From the NCBI GenBank assembly GCA_033977485.1, contig CM066998.1, forward strand, positions 58,990,274 to 59,054,273: DNA of 64,000 bases, given 5' to 3'. The notes below the pieces were generated by a model, which had not been told where the DNA came from, did not search any database, and saw only the letters and a list, made by a program, of their open reading frames with translations. Source of the DNA: Hydrangea macrophylla. Lineage: Eukaryota > Streptophyta > Magnoliopsida > Cornales > Hydrangeaceae. Shown here one piece after another: positions 36,848 to 48,502 of this stretch (the stretch's first letter is position 1; the number at the start of each line of letters is the position of its first letter). A program made the position numbers and the translations under genes.

Positions 36848-37779
36848 ACCCCCTTTGCTCTTCATTTGGGGGGGGGGGCAAGTGCAAAGTTTGAGAAAGT
36901 TGTAGAGAGAAAGAGAGATAGAGATAGGTTTAGAAGAGAGAAATGGAGCTTCTCCCACTGATTTTCTAAAAGAAAGTGAGTTCTAATCTTATTTTCTTCC
37001 ATTATCTCTCATATACTTCATATTCAAATACCCCCCCCCCCCCCTCTCTCTAATCACCATTCTTGAGCATTCTTGAGTTAGGAAGCTACTTCCATGTCCA
37101 AATGTCAATATCTATGAGTATAACTGACACGCGAAAATAGTTGTGTGCTCTTGTGCAATACCCAAGTGTAGGTAGACGTGCAAGTAGTAACTGGTAAGAC
37201 CAGGTCGATCCCACAGGGAAGGTGTTGACCTATTTACTTAGACTAAACTCAAAAGAAAAAGAAACAAAATCAATAAGATTTAATAATGGTGCAGAACACA
37301 AAGTTCCACAAACTAAGACTACTAACAAAAGTAATTCAGATTAAACTAAAGAACTAATTAGCTAGTTAAAGCAATACTCTAAAATAGGATTTTAACTTAA
37401 AGAAGAAAGTGTTGGGATTACACGAATCCACAGTAATCTGACCATCTACCATGCAGTTACTTTGAAGCACTCGGGAGTATATTACCCACAGTTTTCCATA
37501 TTTCTCTGAAAATAAAGAATCCATAGCCCTTTCATGACCGGGACTATATCATCACAGTTAACTTGAAACACGTGAAAGCAGTTTAATTCAATAGTTAAGA
37601 CTCGCACACACAATGGTGATAGCATTGAAGGTGGTTTGCAAAATGTATTGAAAGAAAATGCCTTAGGGCCTTGATTTTGAGAACTGTTTTGACAAACTGA
37701 GCATTTCGGGACAGTATGATAACGAATCTCAAAAACAAAAGATCCTGGAATACTGCAAGGAACATCCTCAAGAATCAGA

Positions 37780-37910
37780 GAGTTCGATCGATCGACGATC
37801 GTTCGATCGATCGAAAGCCTTCATCCCTCAATCGATCGAAATGTCCTTCGATCGCTTGACTAACTCTGGTTCGATCGATCGAACTACCTCCGATCGATCG
37901 AACACAGGAT
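37780..37910. repeat. CGATCGA palindrome cluster 1 in the solo LTR
   Basis: At least seven degenerate copies of TTCGATCGATCGAAC or similar, for example GTTCGATCGATCGAA at about 37800 and 37869. Confidence 0.7.
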
Positions 37911-38312
37911 TTATTCTGCTGCATGGCAGAGGCTGGAGATCACTGTTTCATCGTGTTCTCCCAACCCTAGGACTACTCAGACATCGTCTGGAGTATCACA
38001 GATTGGTTTTTATCATATGAAAACATTAAGGCTTTGTTTGGATGTAAGATTTGCATGAAAACTAGTGATTTTAACTTATCTAGCATGCAATACTACGAGA
38101 TTAAAGATTAAACTACGATTAACTAAGTGCAGGATGTAATAAAACAATAAATAAGAAACCTGGAATGTTAACAAACTTGTATTAAATGTAGAATCCTTCA
38201 AAACTTAAGCATAATCCAATATTAAACCTACAAAACAAGCAAACTCTCTCTCTCTCTCCCTATGAAAACTGATTCAAAGTAAAGTTGGGCGTCCCTTGGG
38301 ACGTATACAATG

Positions 38313-38510
38313 CTTATATATATAGAAAACCTAAAGGCTAGGGTTAAAAACCCGCATTTGCTGCGTACGCGAAAGTTTCTGAAAATACCATGTTCGATCG
38401 ATCGAACATCTCTCGATCGATCGAACACCTGGAACTCAAGCGCTTCAATATTCTTTAAGCGATCGAACCGTCGATCGATCGAACAATCTTCGATCTCTCG
38501 AACTTCAAAC
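38313..38510 (-). promoter_or_regulatory. Solo LTR promoter: CGATCGA cluster 2 and TATA box
   Basis: GTTCGATCGATCGAAC-type palindromes lie at 38394-38505 (four to five copies) and, on the minus strand, TATATATATAAGC follows at about 38313-38326, roughly 70 bases downstream. Same arrangement as in the Copia LTR although the LTRs are otherwise unrelated. Confidence 0.55.
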
Positions 38511-41500
38511 TTTAGCTTTGAATTCTTTTGTCTGCACTCCAGCATTCCAATTGTCCTGATGTTCATCTCTCTAGTCCACACAGCAGTGATCTGCACAAAC
38601 AATAGCTAAAACAATACAACTTATCATAGATTAATCACATCGTATGAAAACTAGCATTGTAGTGCAAATTACAGATAAAACGGGCAGTTGTGATTAAAAC
38701 CAATGCAATTCTTCCTTTTAGCACGGTTGTATTTTACAAATACCCCCGCTTTGCAATAACACCAAGCTATAAGTCCAATATCACATTAATTATCATCTAT
38801 TGATTGCTATTTACTTGCTTGTATATATATATGTTCATCTCTTCTTACCCCATTTCTTCTTGATTTTTCTTAGATTACTTACTAGTTCATCATCATCTAA
38901 GTGATGACATAAAGTTTGAGGTGAGTGAATCCTTTGGATAGTAGCTCTTAACCTCAAAGACATGTTTGATAGATGATGATTAAAACTTCAATACTTCCAA
39001 ATTATTCTTGAAGTTATGCTCAAATGAAAACAAATCTCTCCAACAATCTTGGAAGTTCTTGACTTGAGTTTGATGTTGGTTTCCCAAGTGGTTTTAATCC
39101 CCTTTTAGTGCTAGAAATGTGCTTTCAAGCCCCTCTAAAACCCCCAATATTTGGATTCCAACGAATTAAACCTTGTTTTTTCAAGAAATCTTCAAAACAG
39201 TTAATGATCTGAGTTCAAAGATTTCTCTAGAACTCAATACTCAATGTATGGATTCAAGACCACTTAGAAAGTCTTCCTAACTCATTAGATAACACCCATG
39301 ATTTTTAGTTTGGTTTGGAAACACATGGAAGGGTTACATTTTGACCCAAACATTCCTTCCAGACATTCTATTTTTGCTATCACAGCAACTTGGTTGACTT
39401 TCAACTTGTTTTCCAGAAAACTTTTCCAAATGGGGTGGTCCCAACTCATTTGTCCTTCAAACTTCAGTGTCTTAGGGAACGTTCTATATAATGTGGGCCT
39501 CTAGATGTTTTGTTTTCATTTTCTAAGATTTTTTGACATTTCAGTCAACAGTACGGACTCTATTTCGGAGTAACCTCTATTGTTTATATGATTTTTCTCA
39601 ATCTGTAATATTTATTGAAGATTGGATTTTTGATATGTGTTCTAGACACAATAAGGATGATCTCCATAAAAGGTCATGAACTAAAAACATATCTAACCCT
39701 ACTTTTCATTTTTCACAATATTATTTCACTATTCTGTCCACTATTCACAGCAAGCATACTTTTACTTTCATTCTTTGATTTAATGCTCACATGCACTTCA
39801 AATTAGTTCATGTCTTAGGAAGTAGTCCATACTACATTTGTACATATCCTATGATAATTTCCTTCATACATTCATGCATACTCTAGACTCCCAAGCCACT
39901 TTAGAAAGTCCATGTATACAAACACACTACAATCTTTGCACAATTTAGGATCATACATTGCATCCATGCAAGATTTGGGGTTTTTGTGACTCCTAATCTA
40001 ATCATAAGGAATGAATTTTATCACACGTTCATGTTTTTACCCGATCTAATCTTCCTTTCTCATCCATCCCGGGGATTGAGAAATCATCTTTCCTCAAAGA
40101 TTAACATGCATCATACTAGCTGGCTAAGCAAATTTTGATATCTTTGATTATTTGTTTCAAGAACAATTCATGCCCCCCTTCTAAACTAGGAAAAATTGAT
40201 TACTTTATATGTCATTAGACGATTTTTCCTAGGTTTGTTTGTGTGATCTTTCACCTTTACATTGTGTGGTATTTGGCTTAGATTTTATGAATGATATCTT
40301 ATCTTTTGATCTTTCATTTCAAGATTCTTATGTGATGTAATATACTATCATAGTATTAATTGACGAACCAAAATAGTATAAGATGATTATTCGGATGCTA
40401 ATTGAGGCCCGTCGAGAGACGGGACAAGTTAAGGGTGTTTTAGTCGTGGCAAATGCTCCTTCTTCTCTCGTACCAAAACCCCGAACCAAGTTCTTTGGTT
40501 ATGAAGGGCCAGTGCCCTTTATCCATTTGGGTGAGTCAAATTGGGTTTCTTGGTTCCCTAAAGATCAAGTGGCGACTCCATATCTGTTTTCAACAGACCT
40601 TTTCTTTTCTTTCAAATCAATTTCAAAACAAAGGAACATCAATTCCGAAACCCCAGAAACAGAAACCGGAGGTGGGCTCACGGAGGTCGAGTGTCCACAC
40701 TCCCATTGACTCCCAAATCCTCTTCCCATGGATGGATACTCTCTCGGGTATTAACAGGCTTAACTTCGAGTGTTTCAAGTTGAATGACCTCTTTTCTTTT
40801 TGGTGGATGGCCCTGAATGAAGGCTTGCTTCGAGCTGCTATTCAGTGTTGGGATCCCTCACTTCACGTCTTCTACTTTGGCTATCAGGAGGTATGTCCTT
40901 TGTTTGAGGAGTTCAATGCTATTTTCCATACTGATCCTTTTGCGGATCTGACAGTTCCTTCGGTGCAGGCCAGGTATGTTCAGGAGCTGGGTGCTCTTCT
41001 TCATACATCCTGGAATATGGAAGGTTCTTTCATCCATGACAGGCAGATTGATTTTGAGCGTCTTTCCTCTGCCTATGCTCCTATGGGGGACCCCTATGAT
41101 GGAGGATACCAGATTATATGACACAGGGCTTTATCGATTACTATGCTCTTTTATTTCCTTTTCCAGTCATCTTCTGATGTTCTCATACCCATTGCTTGTG
41201 GTCAGCGGGAGATGAAGAGTGCCATCATGCTAGTCCTTGGCGAGACCTTGATGGGATTGGATCGTGCCCACACTACTGGGACCATGTTATCCGCTGGAGC
41301 ACCCTTTGTCTTATAGGTTTGGCTCATGGAGCATCTAGATCTATTTATACACCCATTGCACCTTCGCAGGTCACTTCCATATGATCACATGGAGATTCAC
41401 CACCTATTCCATCCTGTCTACACCTGGTTCGATTGGCTTCAGGGCCTCTCTCCTAATGATATCTGTTGGGTCTGCCCGCAGTGGACTTATTGCTCTATTA

Positions 41501-41789
41501 CAGTACGCTTCCTGGGCGGCCTGGTATCTGGTTGCCTGGCTTACATGCTACTACTACCTTTTATGTTCCTGGCCGAGTGGTTCGTCAGTATGGACTTCTC
41601 CAAGATGTTACTGAGGACATTACTATAGACTTTACGAGGCTTGGCATGCGTTCTTCCACTGTGAAAGCTTTTGTTGAGGCTTGGCATGACAGGATGGCGA
41701 CTCCCTTTCGAAGAATTTCAGCTTCAGTCGTGCCTACTACTGAGTACCTTTTGCAGATCCAGACCCTGGTCGAGAGACAGACTCTATAA

Positions 41790-42450
41790 AGATACATAGA
41801 TGAAAGCAAGATAGGATAAAGCTTTATTTTACAAAACTTCTACTAAGTCCTGCGTATCCTTTTTTAACGCTTTTGAATGTGATTTTCTCCTTTTTCCTCC
41901 CAAAGAATGTTCTTGTATTCAGAAGATGTCCTGACATGTTTAATCAAAGTGTTCACTCTTCCGATTAATCTTTTAGTTATGAAAAATCTTCATTTCAATA
42001 TCTTTTCTCGGCTCTTCATTACTTTGCTTTGAGTCTTGCTTAGAGCTTTAATCATTCTCTACCATGAATTCTCATTTGTTCTGTTATATAGTACTTGTTT
42101 TGATAGCCAGAGGATCCAGAGATGGGTTTAAAGTAAATATCTGGGTTCTTCGGATAGAAAACGAAGTTTGCCCCTAGTCATGAGGCTCTGACGTGGTTCA
42201 GGACAAATGCAAGTTTGCCCCTAGTTTAGCACAGGGATTTTTTGGTTTTCCATGGACCGAAGGCTTTTGAGAGCCCGCCTACTTATCCCCGAGTGGGTAT
42301 CAGGTCCTATGTAGTTGGGTAAAAGACTTGATAGAAGGTGCCACTCAGGCAAATATTAATGACTGAACCGAGCAGGTTGCCTATGTATCCCCTAGTGGGA
42401 ATCAAGCCAAGCGTAGTTCATCGATGTAGGAGGTTTTGAAAGAAATGGTT
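41790..42450 (-). other. Element A spacer between integrase and the antisense genes
   Basis: Non-coding. It holds inverted GGGGCAAAC words (about 42166 and 42212) and two conserved hairpin copies (42279-42314, 42380-42416). The same block occurs in element C at 54270-54680, where it joins directly to an antisense PMD relic. Confidence 0.65.
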
Positions 42451-43545
42451 TCAAGCAAAATACTTCTTGAGGCGATCGAGGTTAATTGGCTGTTTAAATT
42501 CAACCCCGTCCAGGTCCATAAGATAGGCAGCCCCTCTAGAAAGAAAAGTCTTAATGATGTATGGCCCGACCCAGTTGGGTTTGGATTTTCCTATGGGGTC
42601 ATAAACAGGCTCTTTAAGTTCTTTGAGTACCATGTCACCCTCAGCAAGCTTCCTTGGGTGAACCTTTTTGTTAAAAGCACGAGCCATTCTCTTCTGATAT
42701 CCCTGAGCATGGTTTATTGCAGCCAATCTTTTTTCATCAAGCAACATCAACTCCTCATACCGTCCCTACATCCATTCTAATTTGGTTACATCACATTCCG
42801 CCAAAACCCAAAGAGACGGCATCTTTACCTCAATTGGAAGGACCGCCTCTATCCCATAAACCAACAAATATAGTGTAGCTCCTGTAGAAGTTCTCATAGA
42901 GGTCCTGTATCCCCATAGTGCAAGCGGTAGTTTTTTGTGCCAATCCTTATACGTGTTTGTCATTTTTCCCAAGATTGCTTTAACATTTTTATTTCACTTC
43001 TACAGCCCCATTCATTTGCGGTCTATATGGGGATGATTGATGACGGGTGATCTTGTATTTCTCTAAGAGCGGGATGACCTCACCTTACAAATGACTGTCG
43101 TGATCCAAAATAAACTAATTTGGGACCCTGTATCTGCAAATTATGTTTTTTTCTATGAAGCTCACCACATCTTTAGCCTTCAAAGTTATGTACGACGCAG
43201 CCTCCACCCACTTAGTAAAATAATTAATCGCCATAATTACGTATCGGTGTCCATTGGAGACTTTTGGAACTATTTCGCCAATAATATCAATACCCCATAC
43301 AGAAAACGGCCAAGGCGTAGTCATGCTATAGAGTGGGATGGCGAGGTATGCATCAGATTTGCATGGATCTGACACTTGTGGCATCTTTTGACATACTCAC
43401 AGCAATCTTTGTCTAAGGTTATCCAATAATACCCTTTTCGAATTATCTTCTTCGCCAACATATGCCCGTTCATGTGGGGTCCATAAACTCCTTCGTGTAT
43501 TTCCTCCATCACTCTCTTAGCCTCATTTCCATATAAACACTCCAA
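42451..43545 (-). pseudogene. Element A integrase remnant
   Basis: In minus order: zinc-binding H2C2 region 43545-43390 (HEGVYGPHMNGHMLAKKI, then CCEYVKRCHKC), catalytic core with WGIDIIGEI (first Asp) and YFTKWVEAASYITLKA at about 43300-43120, a worn second Asp segment (LDHDSHL near 43090) with a stop on each side, SSPYRPQMNGAVEV with the Glu near 43005, ALWGYRTSMRTSTGATLYLL near 42900, and the C-terminal GPY-type segment NWVGPYIIKTFLSRGAAYLM at 42600-42540. At least four stops or frameshifts. In active relatives it inserts cDNA with a 5-bp duplication, as seen at element B. Confidence 0.8.
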
Positions 43546-43924
43546 ATTATACCCGGTATACGATTTCTTCTATAGCTTATCCACGTAGATCACAAATTGG
43601 GCAGAGAATCTTCGAATCACCTTCCTGTCCTTCTCTGAAGCTCCTTCGGGGTACTCTCCTTTCTTAATGGAATTCCTAACATCTTCATACCAAGGCATTT
43701 CACCTTCATCTTCTAGGGGTGCGATCATCTCAAATGAAGGTTAGTTCCTTATCTCTATGGACAGTGGGATCATGGTAGGGATTTATATCATCGAGGCTAA
43801 GGTTGCTAGGGAATCATCCAATTGGTTCTCTTCACAGGGAAGGTAATAATGATATATTCTTAAACTGTACTTTTTAGCTTTTCAAATAGTCGTGGTAAAG
43901 TCTCAACTTCTCATGCTTTACCCT
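43546..43924 (-). other. Element A, linker between second RNase H and integrase
   Basis: Should encode the tether between RNase H and integrase, but stops in all frames leave no readable domain. Nothing else is seen. Confidence 0.4.
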
Positions 43925-44158
43925 TCAATCACCCCGTACATGGGATATGATCAAGTTAGAATCTCTGAAAACATCAATCCTCTCAACCTTTAAGGCCAAT
44001 GCTACTTCCATCCCAATTATGCATGCTTTGTACTCCGCTGTGTTATTGGTTGAGTTATACTTGAGCTTGACGACTAATGGGGTAGGAGTTCCATCGGGTG
44101 CTACTAGGATGATTCCAACCCCATAGCCTAATTCATTAGCTGCCCCATCGAAACACAT
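43925..44158 (-). pseudogene. Element A second (archaeal-like) RNase H
   Basis: A 77-codon frame with the RNase H signature residues in order: FDGAAN (Asp), NNTAEYKACIIGMEVAL (Glu) and FRDSNLIISHVRGD (Asp). Having an archaeal-type RNase H placed between the normal Gypsy RNase H and integrase is a known mark of Tat elements, and is the main reason for the lineage call. The frame closes at HVRGD, before the final His/Asp part. Confidence 0.75.
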
Positions 44159-44161
44159 TTT

Positions 44162-45523
44162 TCACAGATTTTCCTCTGTCCCCATCACTCCTTCATCCGG
44201 GAATTGAAACTCGTCCTTCTCCTCGGATTCTATCGCAAGATCCGCCAGGTATTCGGCTACAGCTCTTCCTTTCACGGATTTGGCAGTGACATACTTGATA
44301 TCAAACTCAACTAGCATCATGGTCCATCGAGAAATCCTACTAGTCAAAATGGGTTTTTCAAATAGGTATTTGAGTGGGTACATTCGGGGATATTAGGGTT
44401 ATGGGAAAGGCTAACATGTAGTGCCTAAGGCGACAGGTGCACCAAACTAAGGCCCAACATGCTTTCTCTAAAGCCGAATATTTTAGCTCATACCCAGTCA
44501 TCCTTTTGCTCAAATAATAAATGGCATTTTCCATGTGCCCCTCTTCTCCTTCTTAGGCCAACATACGCCCTATCGAATCTTTCAACACGGAAAGGTATAG
44601 TAACAAAGGCCTTCTGGGTGAGGGTGGTGACAGGACAGGTGGGTTTTGGAGGTAGGTTTTGATTTTAAAAGGCTTGTTGGCATAGGGTATCCCACTCAAA
44701 CTTTTCTCCTTTTCTGAGCAATCTAAACAGCGGGTCACAAGTCAAGATGAGCTTCGAGATGGAACGACTAATGAACTGTATTCTACCCAAGAATCCCCTC
44801 AGCTCCTTCTCATTCTTAGGCGGCTGCATTTCAACTGTGGCTTTTATTTTAGTCGGGTCCACTTCTATCCCCCTTTGGGTAATAAGGAATCCTAACAACC
44901 TACTGGTGGTGACTCCGAAGGTGCACTTCTGAGGGTTTAGCCTCATTCTAAATTCTCTCAACCTCTCGAAGAACTTCCTAAATGCCTTCAAGTGTCCTCT
45001 CCTCTCTTTAGATTTCATGATCATATCATCCACATACACCTCTACTTCCTTATGGATCATGTCATGTAGTAATGTAGTGGCAGCTCTCTGTTAAGTTGCC
45101 CCCGCATTCTCAAGTCCAAATGGCATCACCCTATAGCAGTACGTTCCCCAAGGCGTAATGAAGGTGGTTTTCTCCCTATCTTCTGGTACCATCAGAATCT
45201 GGTTGTATCCTGAGAACCCATCCATAAAAGACAAGAATTCATAACCCGCAGTGTTATCGACTAGTACATCGATAAGAGGTATAGGGAAGTCATCTTTAGG
45301 CCTTGCTTTGTTTAAATCTCAAAAATCAGCGCACTCCCTAACACGACCATCCTTCTTTGGGACTGGCACAATGTTGTCAACCCATTCGGCATACTCGGTG
45401 ACCATCAAGAATCCAGCTTTTAACTGCTTTTCAACTTCCCCTTTTACTTTAAGTGCCCATTCAGGCCTCATTCGCCTCAATTTTTGTTTTATTAGTTTTG
45501 AGTTAGGAAAGAGGGGGATATGA
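44162..45523 (-). pseudogene. Element A reverse transcriptase and first RNase H
   Basis: RT reads through 45523-44665 with two stops: one in place of Arg before DLNKARPKDDFPIPLID and one after GLENAGAT. Landmarks are FLSFMDGFSGYNQILM, MPFGLENAGA, catalytic YVDDMIMKS (about 45030), LGFLITQRGIEVDP and GFLGRIQFISRSIS. RNase H follows with YYLSKRMTGYELKYSALEKA, broken near 44380, then ISRWTMMLVEFDIKYVTAKS at about 44330. The minus-strand stop at 45523 ends the upstream DMPGIDPKIV segment. In intact relatives this makes the cDNA and removes the RNA template. Confidence 0.85.
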
Positions 45524-45525
45524 TG

Positions 45526-46463
45526 TTAGACTATCTTTGGATCAATACCTGGCATATCACTATATGACCATGCAAAAACATCTTTGAACTCATTTAATAG
45601 ATTGATTAATTCTTTGCTTTCTTCATTACTAAGTGTAAAGCCAATAAAAATATTTTGAGGATTATCTTCATTGTCCAAATTAATTGTTAGAGTGTCCTTA
45701 ATGATTTTGCATGCAGATTCTTTTTCTTTTTCAATTAAGTTTTGCAATTTGTGTGGTATTTCATAATTATCACATACATCACATTCATTAAGCGTATTCA
45801 AGTAGGCAGAATCAGTCATACTTTCATTAACTTTGTTTGGGGTGATTACAACAGATATAGCAATAGTAAGATGCCTCATTTGGGCCATTACAGACTCCGG
45901 GAGGGGGGATACTTATCACTAGACTTGAAAACCCACTCTTTGTTGACTCCTTTCTTTATCTCCATGGTGTGGCAACCTGGCAGATTCTCTGTTCCCATCT
46001 CGATTTCTCCCTCATTCTCCGACTCTTATGTCCCTGCTTCATTTTCTTTGTCTTCATCGTTCTACCCATCCTTTATCAACACATTTTCCATCATATCCTC
46101 AGTGTACTCTTACCCGATCTTGGCTTCTGTGATCCCTTCTTGACCATTCCCTTCGGTCTTTACGCGTTCCTTATCCAACAGAGTCTGTATAGCTGGACCG
46201 TCCAGCATACCGATCCAATCTTTGATAGTGGCATACTTCATAGGGATCTGCAGATATGGGTCTGCATATTTGGAGAACTCATGGGGGAAGAAGATCTCGA
46301 ACTCTCGATTCAAGCAATTGTCTTTCTGATCCAACCATGACTCTGGAAGGCCACAAAAGGGGAAATCTTTTCCCTCCTTCACAAAATACCCATTGAGTGT
46401 TTTCTGATACGTGGCCATCAGTGCATCAGCTGCTTTATTCTTTTCCCTTAGTTCCTTCTTCAA
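45526..46463 (-). pseudogene. Element A protease-RT linker
   Basis: Two frames: 46463-46110 (KKELREKNKAADALMATYQK ... YADPYLQIPMKYATIKDWIG) and 45888-45526 (STOP-free, ending EFKDVFAWSYSDMPGIDPKI, the entry to RT). The linker has no known enzymatic role. Element C carries a shortened version fused to its gag. Confidence 0.65.
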
Positions 46464-46469
46464 CGGCTG

Positions 46470-47459
46470 ATAACCCAGACCATGAGTGTGAGTCTAGGTG
46501 GGGATTCTCAAAAACTCTGGCAGGCCTTGATGATTCTTTCCTAGTCCCATGCCCGGGAAGAAACCCATCTTCTTCATAATCCCGGCAACTAACTGGCTCG
46601 CATACTAATCAAAATATAGCGGCAGGAACTCCCTCGATTTTGCTTCCTCCAACATGTTAATAAACTCAAACCCTCCCAGATTTATTTTTTCTTCTTGCAA
46701 CTATACTTCCAGAACTGGTGCGCTTGACGAAGCTTCGGACAGGCGAACCCACCTATCCCCAAGGATATCGCAGACCTTGTTTTTCCAGATACACTTGACT
46801 TTCTGATGAATTGCAGATGGTATGGCACCTAGACTGTCCAACCATGGTCTACCCAGCAGCAGATTGAAAGAGGCAGGGATATCGATGATTTGAAACTCAG
46901 CTTCTTTTTCTATAGGCCCGACGGTGAGATTGAGGAAGATTACACCCATGACTGTCCTCTGGGTGTTGTCATACGCCCTCACCTATTGCTCAGATGAGAT
47001 GGAAGTTGACTTATCCAGACCCATTCGCTTGGCTGTTCGGAATGGGCATACATTTAAAGTAGGCCCATTGTCAACAAGACAAGTAGGTACAGTATTCCCC
47101 AAGCATTCAACCGTGACGTATAGTAGTTTATTGTGAATGGGCCCTTTAGGGAGTAAATCATCTGAGGAGAAGGTGATAGCCAGGGTTGGAAATCTGTCGA
47201 TCATCCCCACGAGATCCTCCAGTGTTGTGTTGATAGAAACATCAAACTGATTTAGGACATCCAGGACTACCTGCCTGTGGCGTTTAGAACCGATCAACAA
47301 GCCCCATATGGTGATATTGGCATGGGGTTTCTTCATTTGCTTCAAAACTCTATCCTCCTCCTCTTCCTCATTCAACTTTCCTTTTTCTTTATCTAAGTCC
47401 CTTTCCAGGTGATCTTCCTCTAAGATGGCTGACTTCTTCTTTTGCCCATAAATTATCAA
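46470..47459 (-). pseudogene. Element A protease with G-patch-like tail
   Basis: Aspartic protease: ALAITFSSDDLLPKG-like lead, CLVDNGPTLNVCP at about 47060 (the family motif is DNGS or DSGA; Ser is replaced by Pro), a stop at about 46983, then FQIIDIPASFNLLLGRPWLD at about 46880, the flap and LLGRPWL part. Downstream at about 46575-46500 lies GFFPGMGLGKNHQGLPEF, a glycine-rich G-patch-like motif often found here in Tat elements, then a stop. It would cleave Gag-Pol; the Pro substitution and the stop make this copy inactive. Confidence 0.7.
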
Positions 47460-48129
47460 TTTTTGAAGCGGCTTTCAAACTCTCTTTCCCCGCTTCTGTC
47501 ACTTCATCACTTTCATACCACAGATCGTCTTCCACCTGACCCACATCCTGACCATCTGCTTTGTTAACCTCTTGAGCCCACCAATCCATTTTCTTTGTCA
47601 TTTCCTCTTCACATTTTCTTGACTGGTTTTCCAGAGTGCATATTTCAGATTCTTTCGGCAGCTGGTATGGTTTCTTTGATTTCCCAATTTTGGTGATCAA
47701 CCTGGATGGAATGAAGGTTGTCTCCTCTATCCCTAAGAAATAAAGGCCCTGTGGCAGTGGTACAACATGATGATTCAGCAGCAGATTACTAGGTACATTT
47801 GGAGCTTTGACAGGAGGTTCCGATATTACCTTGTTATCAATGAGATCTTGGATTTCATGCCTCAACCTTGTGTACCAATCCATAGCATGACCCTTTTGTT
47901 GGTGAAATTTGCAATAGAGATCCTCTCGAAAGCTTGGCGAAAGCAGATTTGGTAAAGGTCTAGGTTCCAACAGGCGAAGATGCCCTTTTGCCATCAGCCT
48001 ATCAAGGGGGTTAATAGTGATACCCCTAAGTCTGAAAACTTCCTTGGTTGCTTGTCTCCTTCCCTCCTTGTTATATCAAATTTTCTGTACGGCTCACTTA
48101 GTGCATTAACGTCGGTGGGGCCAGAGTAG

Positions 48130-48312
48130 GGGTGGCAATTTTTGACACGACAACCCGTTTTACAGAGACAACCCGAACACGACACGACATGACACGATTA
48201 ATTTAAAATAGTTTGCATTTTAGATGAATAGCATTCGAAACTAAAAATCAAACCCAAAACACACAACCCGATTAATGACACGATTATGACACGAGAACCC
48301 GAATTGCCATCC
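48130..48312. mobile_element. Small DNA element in element A gag
   Basis: A 183-bp block absent from the element C gag. Its ends are inverted: GGTGGCAATTTT at the left and, on the other strand, GGATGGCAATTCG at the right. The interior is made of ACACGAC and AACCCG words. A target duplication is not clear. Probably a hAT-like or other MITE. Confidence 0.45.
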
Positions 48313-48328
48313 GACCCCCTGAATGTCC

Positions 48329-48502
48329 TCCATTTGATCCATAGCTTGGCCTCCTATACCTATTCGGTTGCTCCTCTTTCTTGATCACTCCTTCCTGGAT
48401 AGCACTCCATTTGATCCGTAGCTTAGCCTTCTATACCTATTCGGTTGCTCCTCTTTCTTGATCACTCCTTCCTGGATCGCATCCTCTATCCTCATCCCCA
48501 CA
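48329..48502 (-). repeat. 87-bp in-frame tandem duplication in gag
   Basis: Copies at 48329-48415 and 48416-48502 start TCCATTTGATCC and differ at a few positions. 87 bp is 29 codons, so the frame is kept. It covers the IQEG-IKKEEQPNRYRR region. Confidence 0.75.

Larger units (their letters stand above)
37125..38755 (-). mobile_element. Solo LTR inside the element B 3' LTR
   Basis: Bounded by TGACACGCG at the left and TTTGCA at the right (TG..CA), with 5-bp duplications ATAAC at 37120-37124 and 38756-38760; removing it restores the element B LTR seen at 26430. It has no coding region, PBS or PPT, so it is a solo LTR left by LTR-LTR recombination, or less likely a very short non-coding element. 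Minus orientation is inferred from a TATA box downstream of a palindrome cluster. It belongs to a family different from A, B and C. Confidence 0.8.
25172..40699 (+). mobile_element. Element B: Tat-family retrotransposon lacking pol
   Basis: LTRs at 25172-28343 and 35767-40699, PBS at 28347-28364, PPT at 35753-35766, and 5-bp target duplications CTCCC at 25167-25171 and 40700-40704. The 7.4-kb interior holds only a decayed gag and long tandem repeats; protease, RT and integrase are absent. It must have moved with proteins supplied by a relative. The LTRs start TGTAGACACCCC and end GTCCACA as in elements A and C but are only distantly similar in between, so B is a different subfamily. Confidence 0.9.
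35767..40699 (+). repeat. Element B 3' LTR, enlarged by a solo LTR
   Basis: 4933 bp including a 1631-bp insertion at 37125-38755. It starts TGTAGACACCCC and ends GTCCACA, followed by the duplicated target CTCCC. Its sequence follows the 5' LTR closely, with scattered differences. A C-run lies at about 37030-37044 and a G-run at about 36869. Confidence 0.9.
25163..41789 (+). pseudogene. Antisense DUF7745-like gene of element A, split by element B
   Basis: ATG GCT CCC at 25163-25171 is followed directly by element B. The frame resumes after B's duplicated target at 40705 (ATT GAC TCC CAA), so B sits after the third codon. The continuing frame has INRLNFECFKLNDLFSFWWM, QCWDPSLHVFYFGYQEVCPL and FEEFNAIF up to a stop at 41121. 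Later blocks in other frames include MLVLGETLMGLDRAHTTGT, a stretch with QVWLMEHLDLFIHPLHLRR, and VVRQYGLLQDVTEDITIDF, ending at 41789. This is the pattern of the plant transposon-associated DUF7745 family (W-P.Y.CF.FG..DL.PT.EEY..L, then the VLGETLRGLDRAH-like part). Frame changes at ~41125 and 41290 may be introns (AG acceptors at ~41166 and ~41309) or decay. Function unknown; family assignment moderate. Confidence 0.55.

Noticed and set aside
37125..38755. A gene at 38228-38609 in the solo LTR
   Set aside because: Both strands are open over the CGATCGA palindromes, as expected of a self-complementary repeat; LTR boundaries with TSD explain the block.
45742..46340. Long plus-strand frames opposite the element A linker
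   Set aside because: Shadows of the minus-strand gag-pol frame with known motifs; the plus-strand proteins show no domain.
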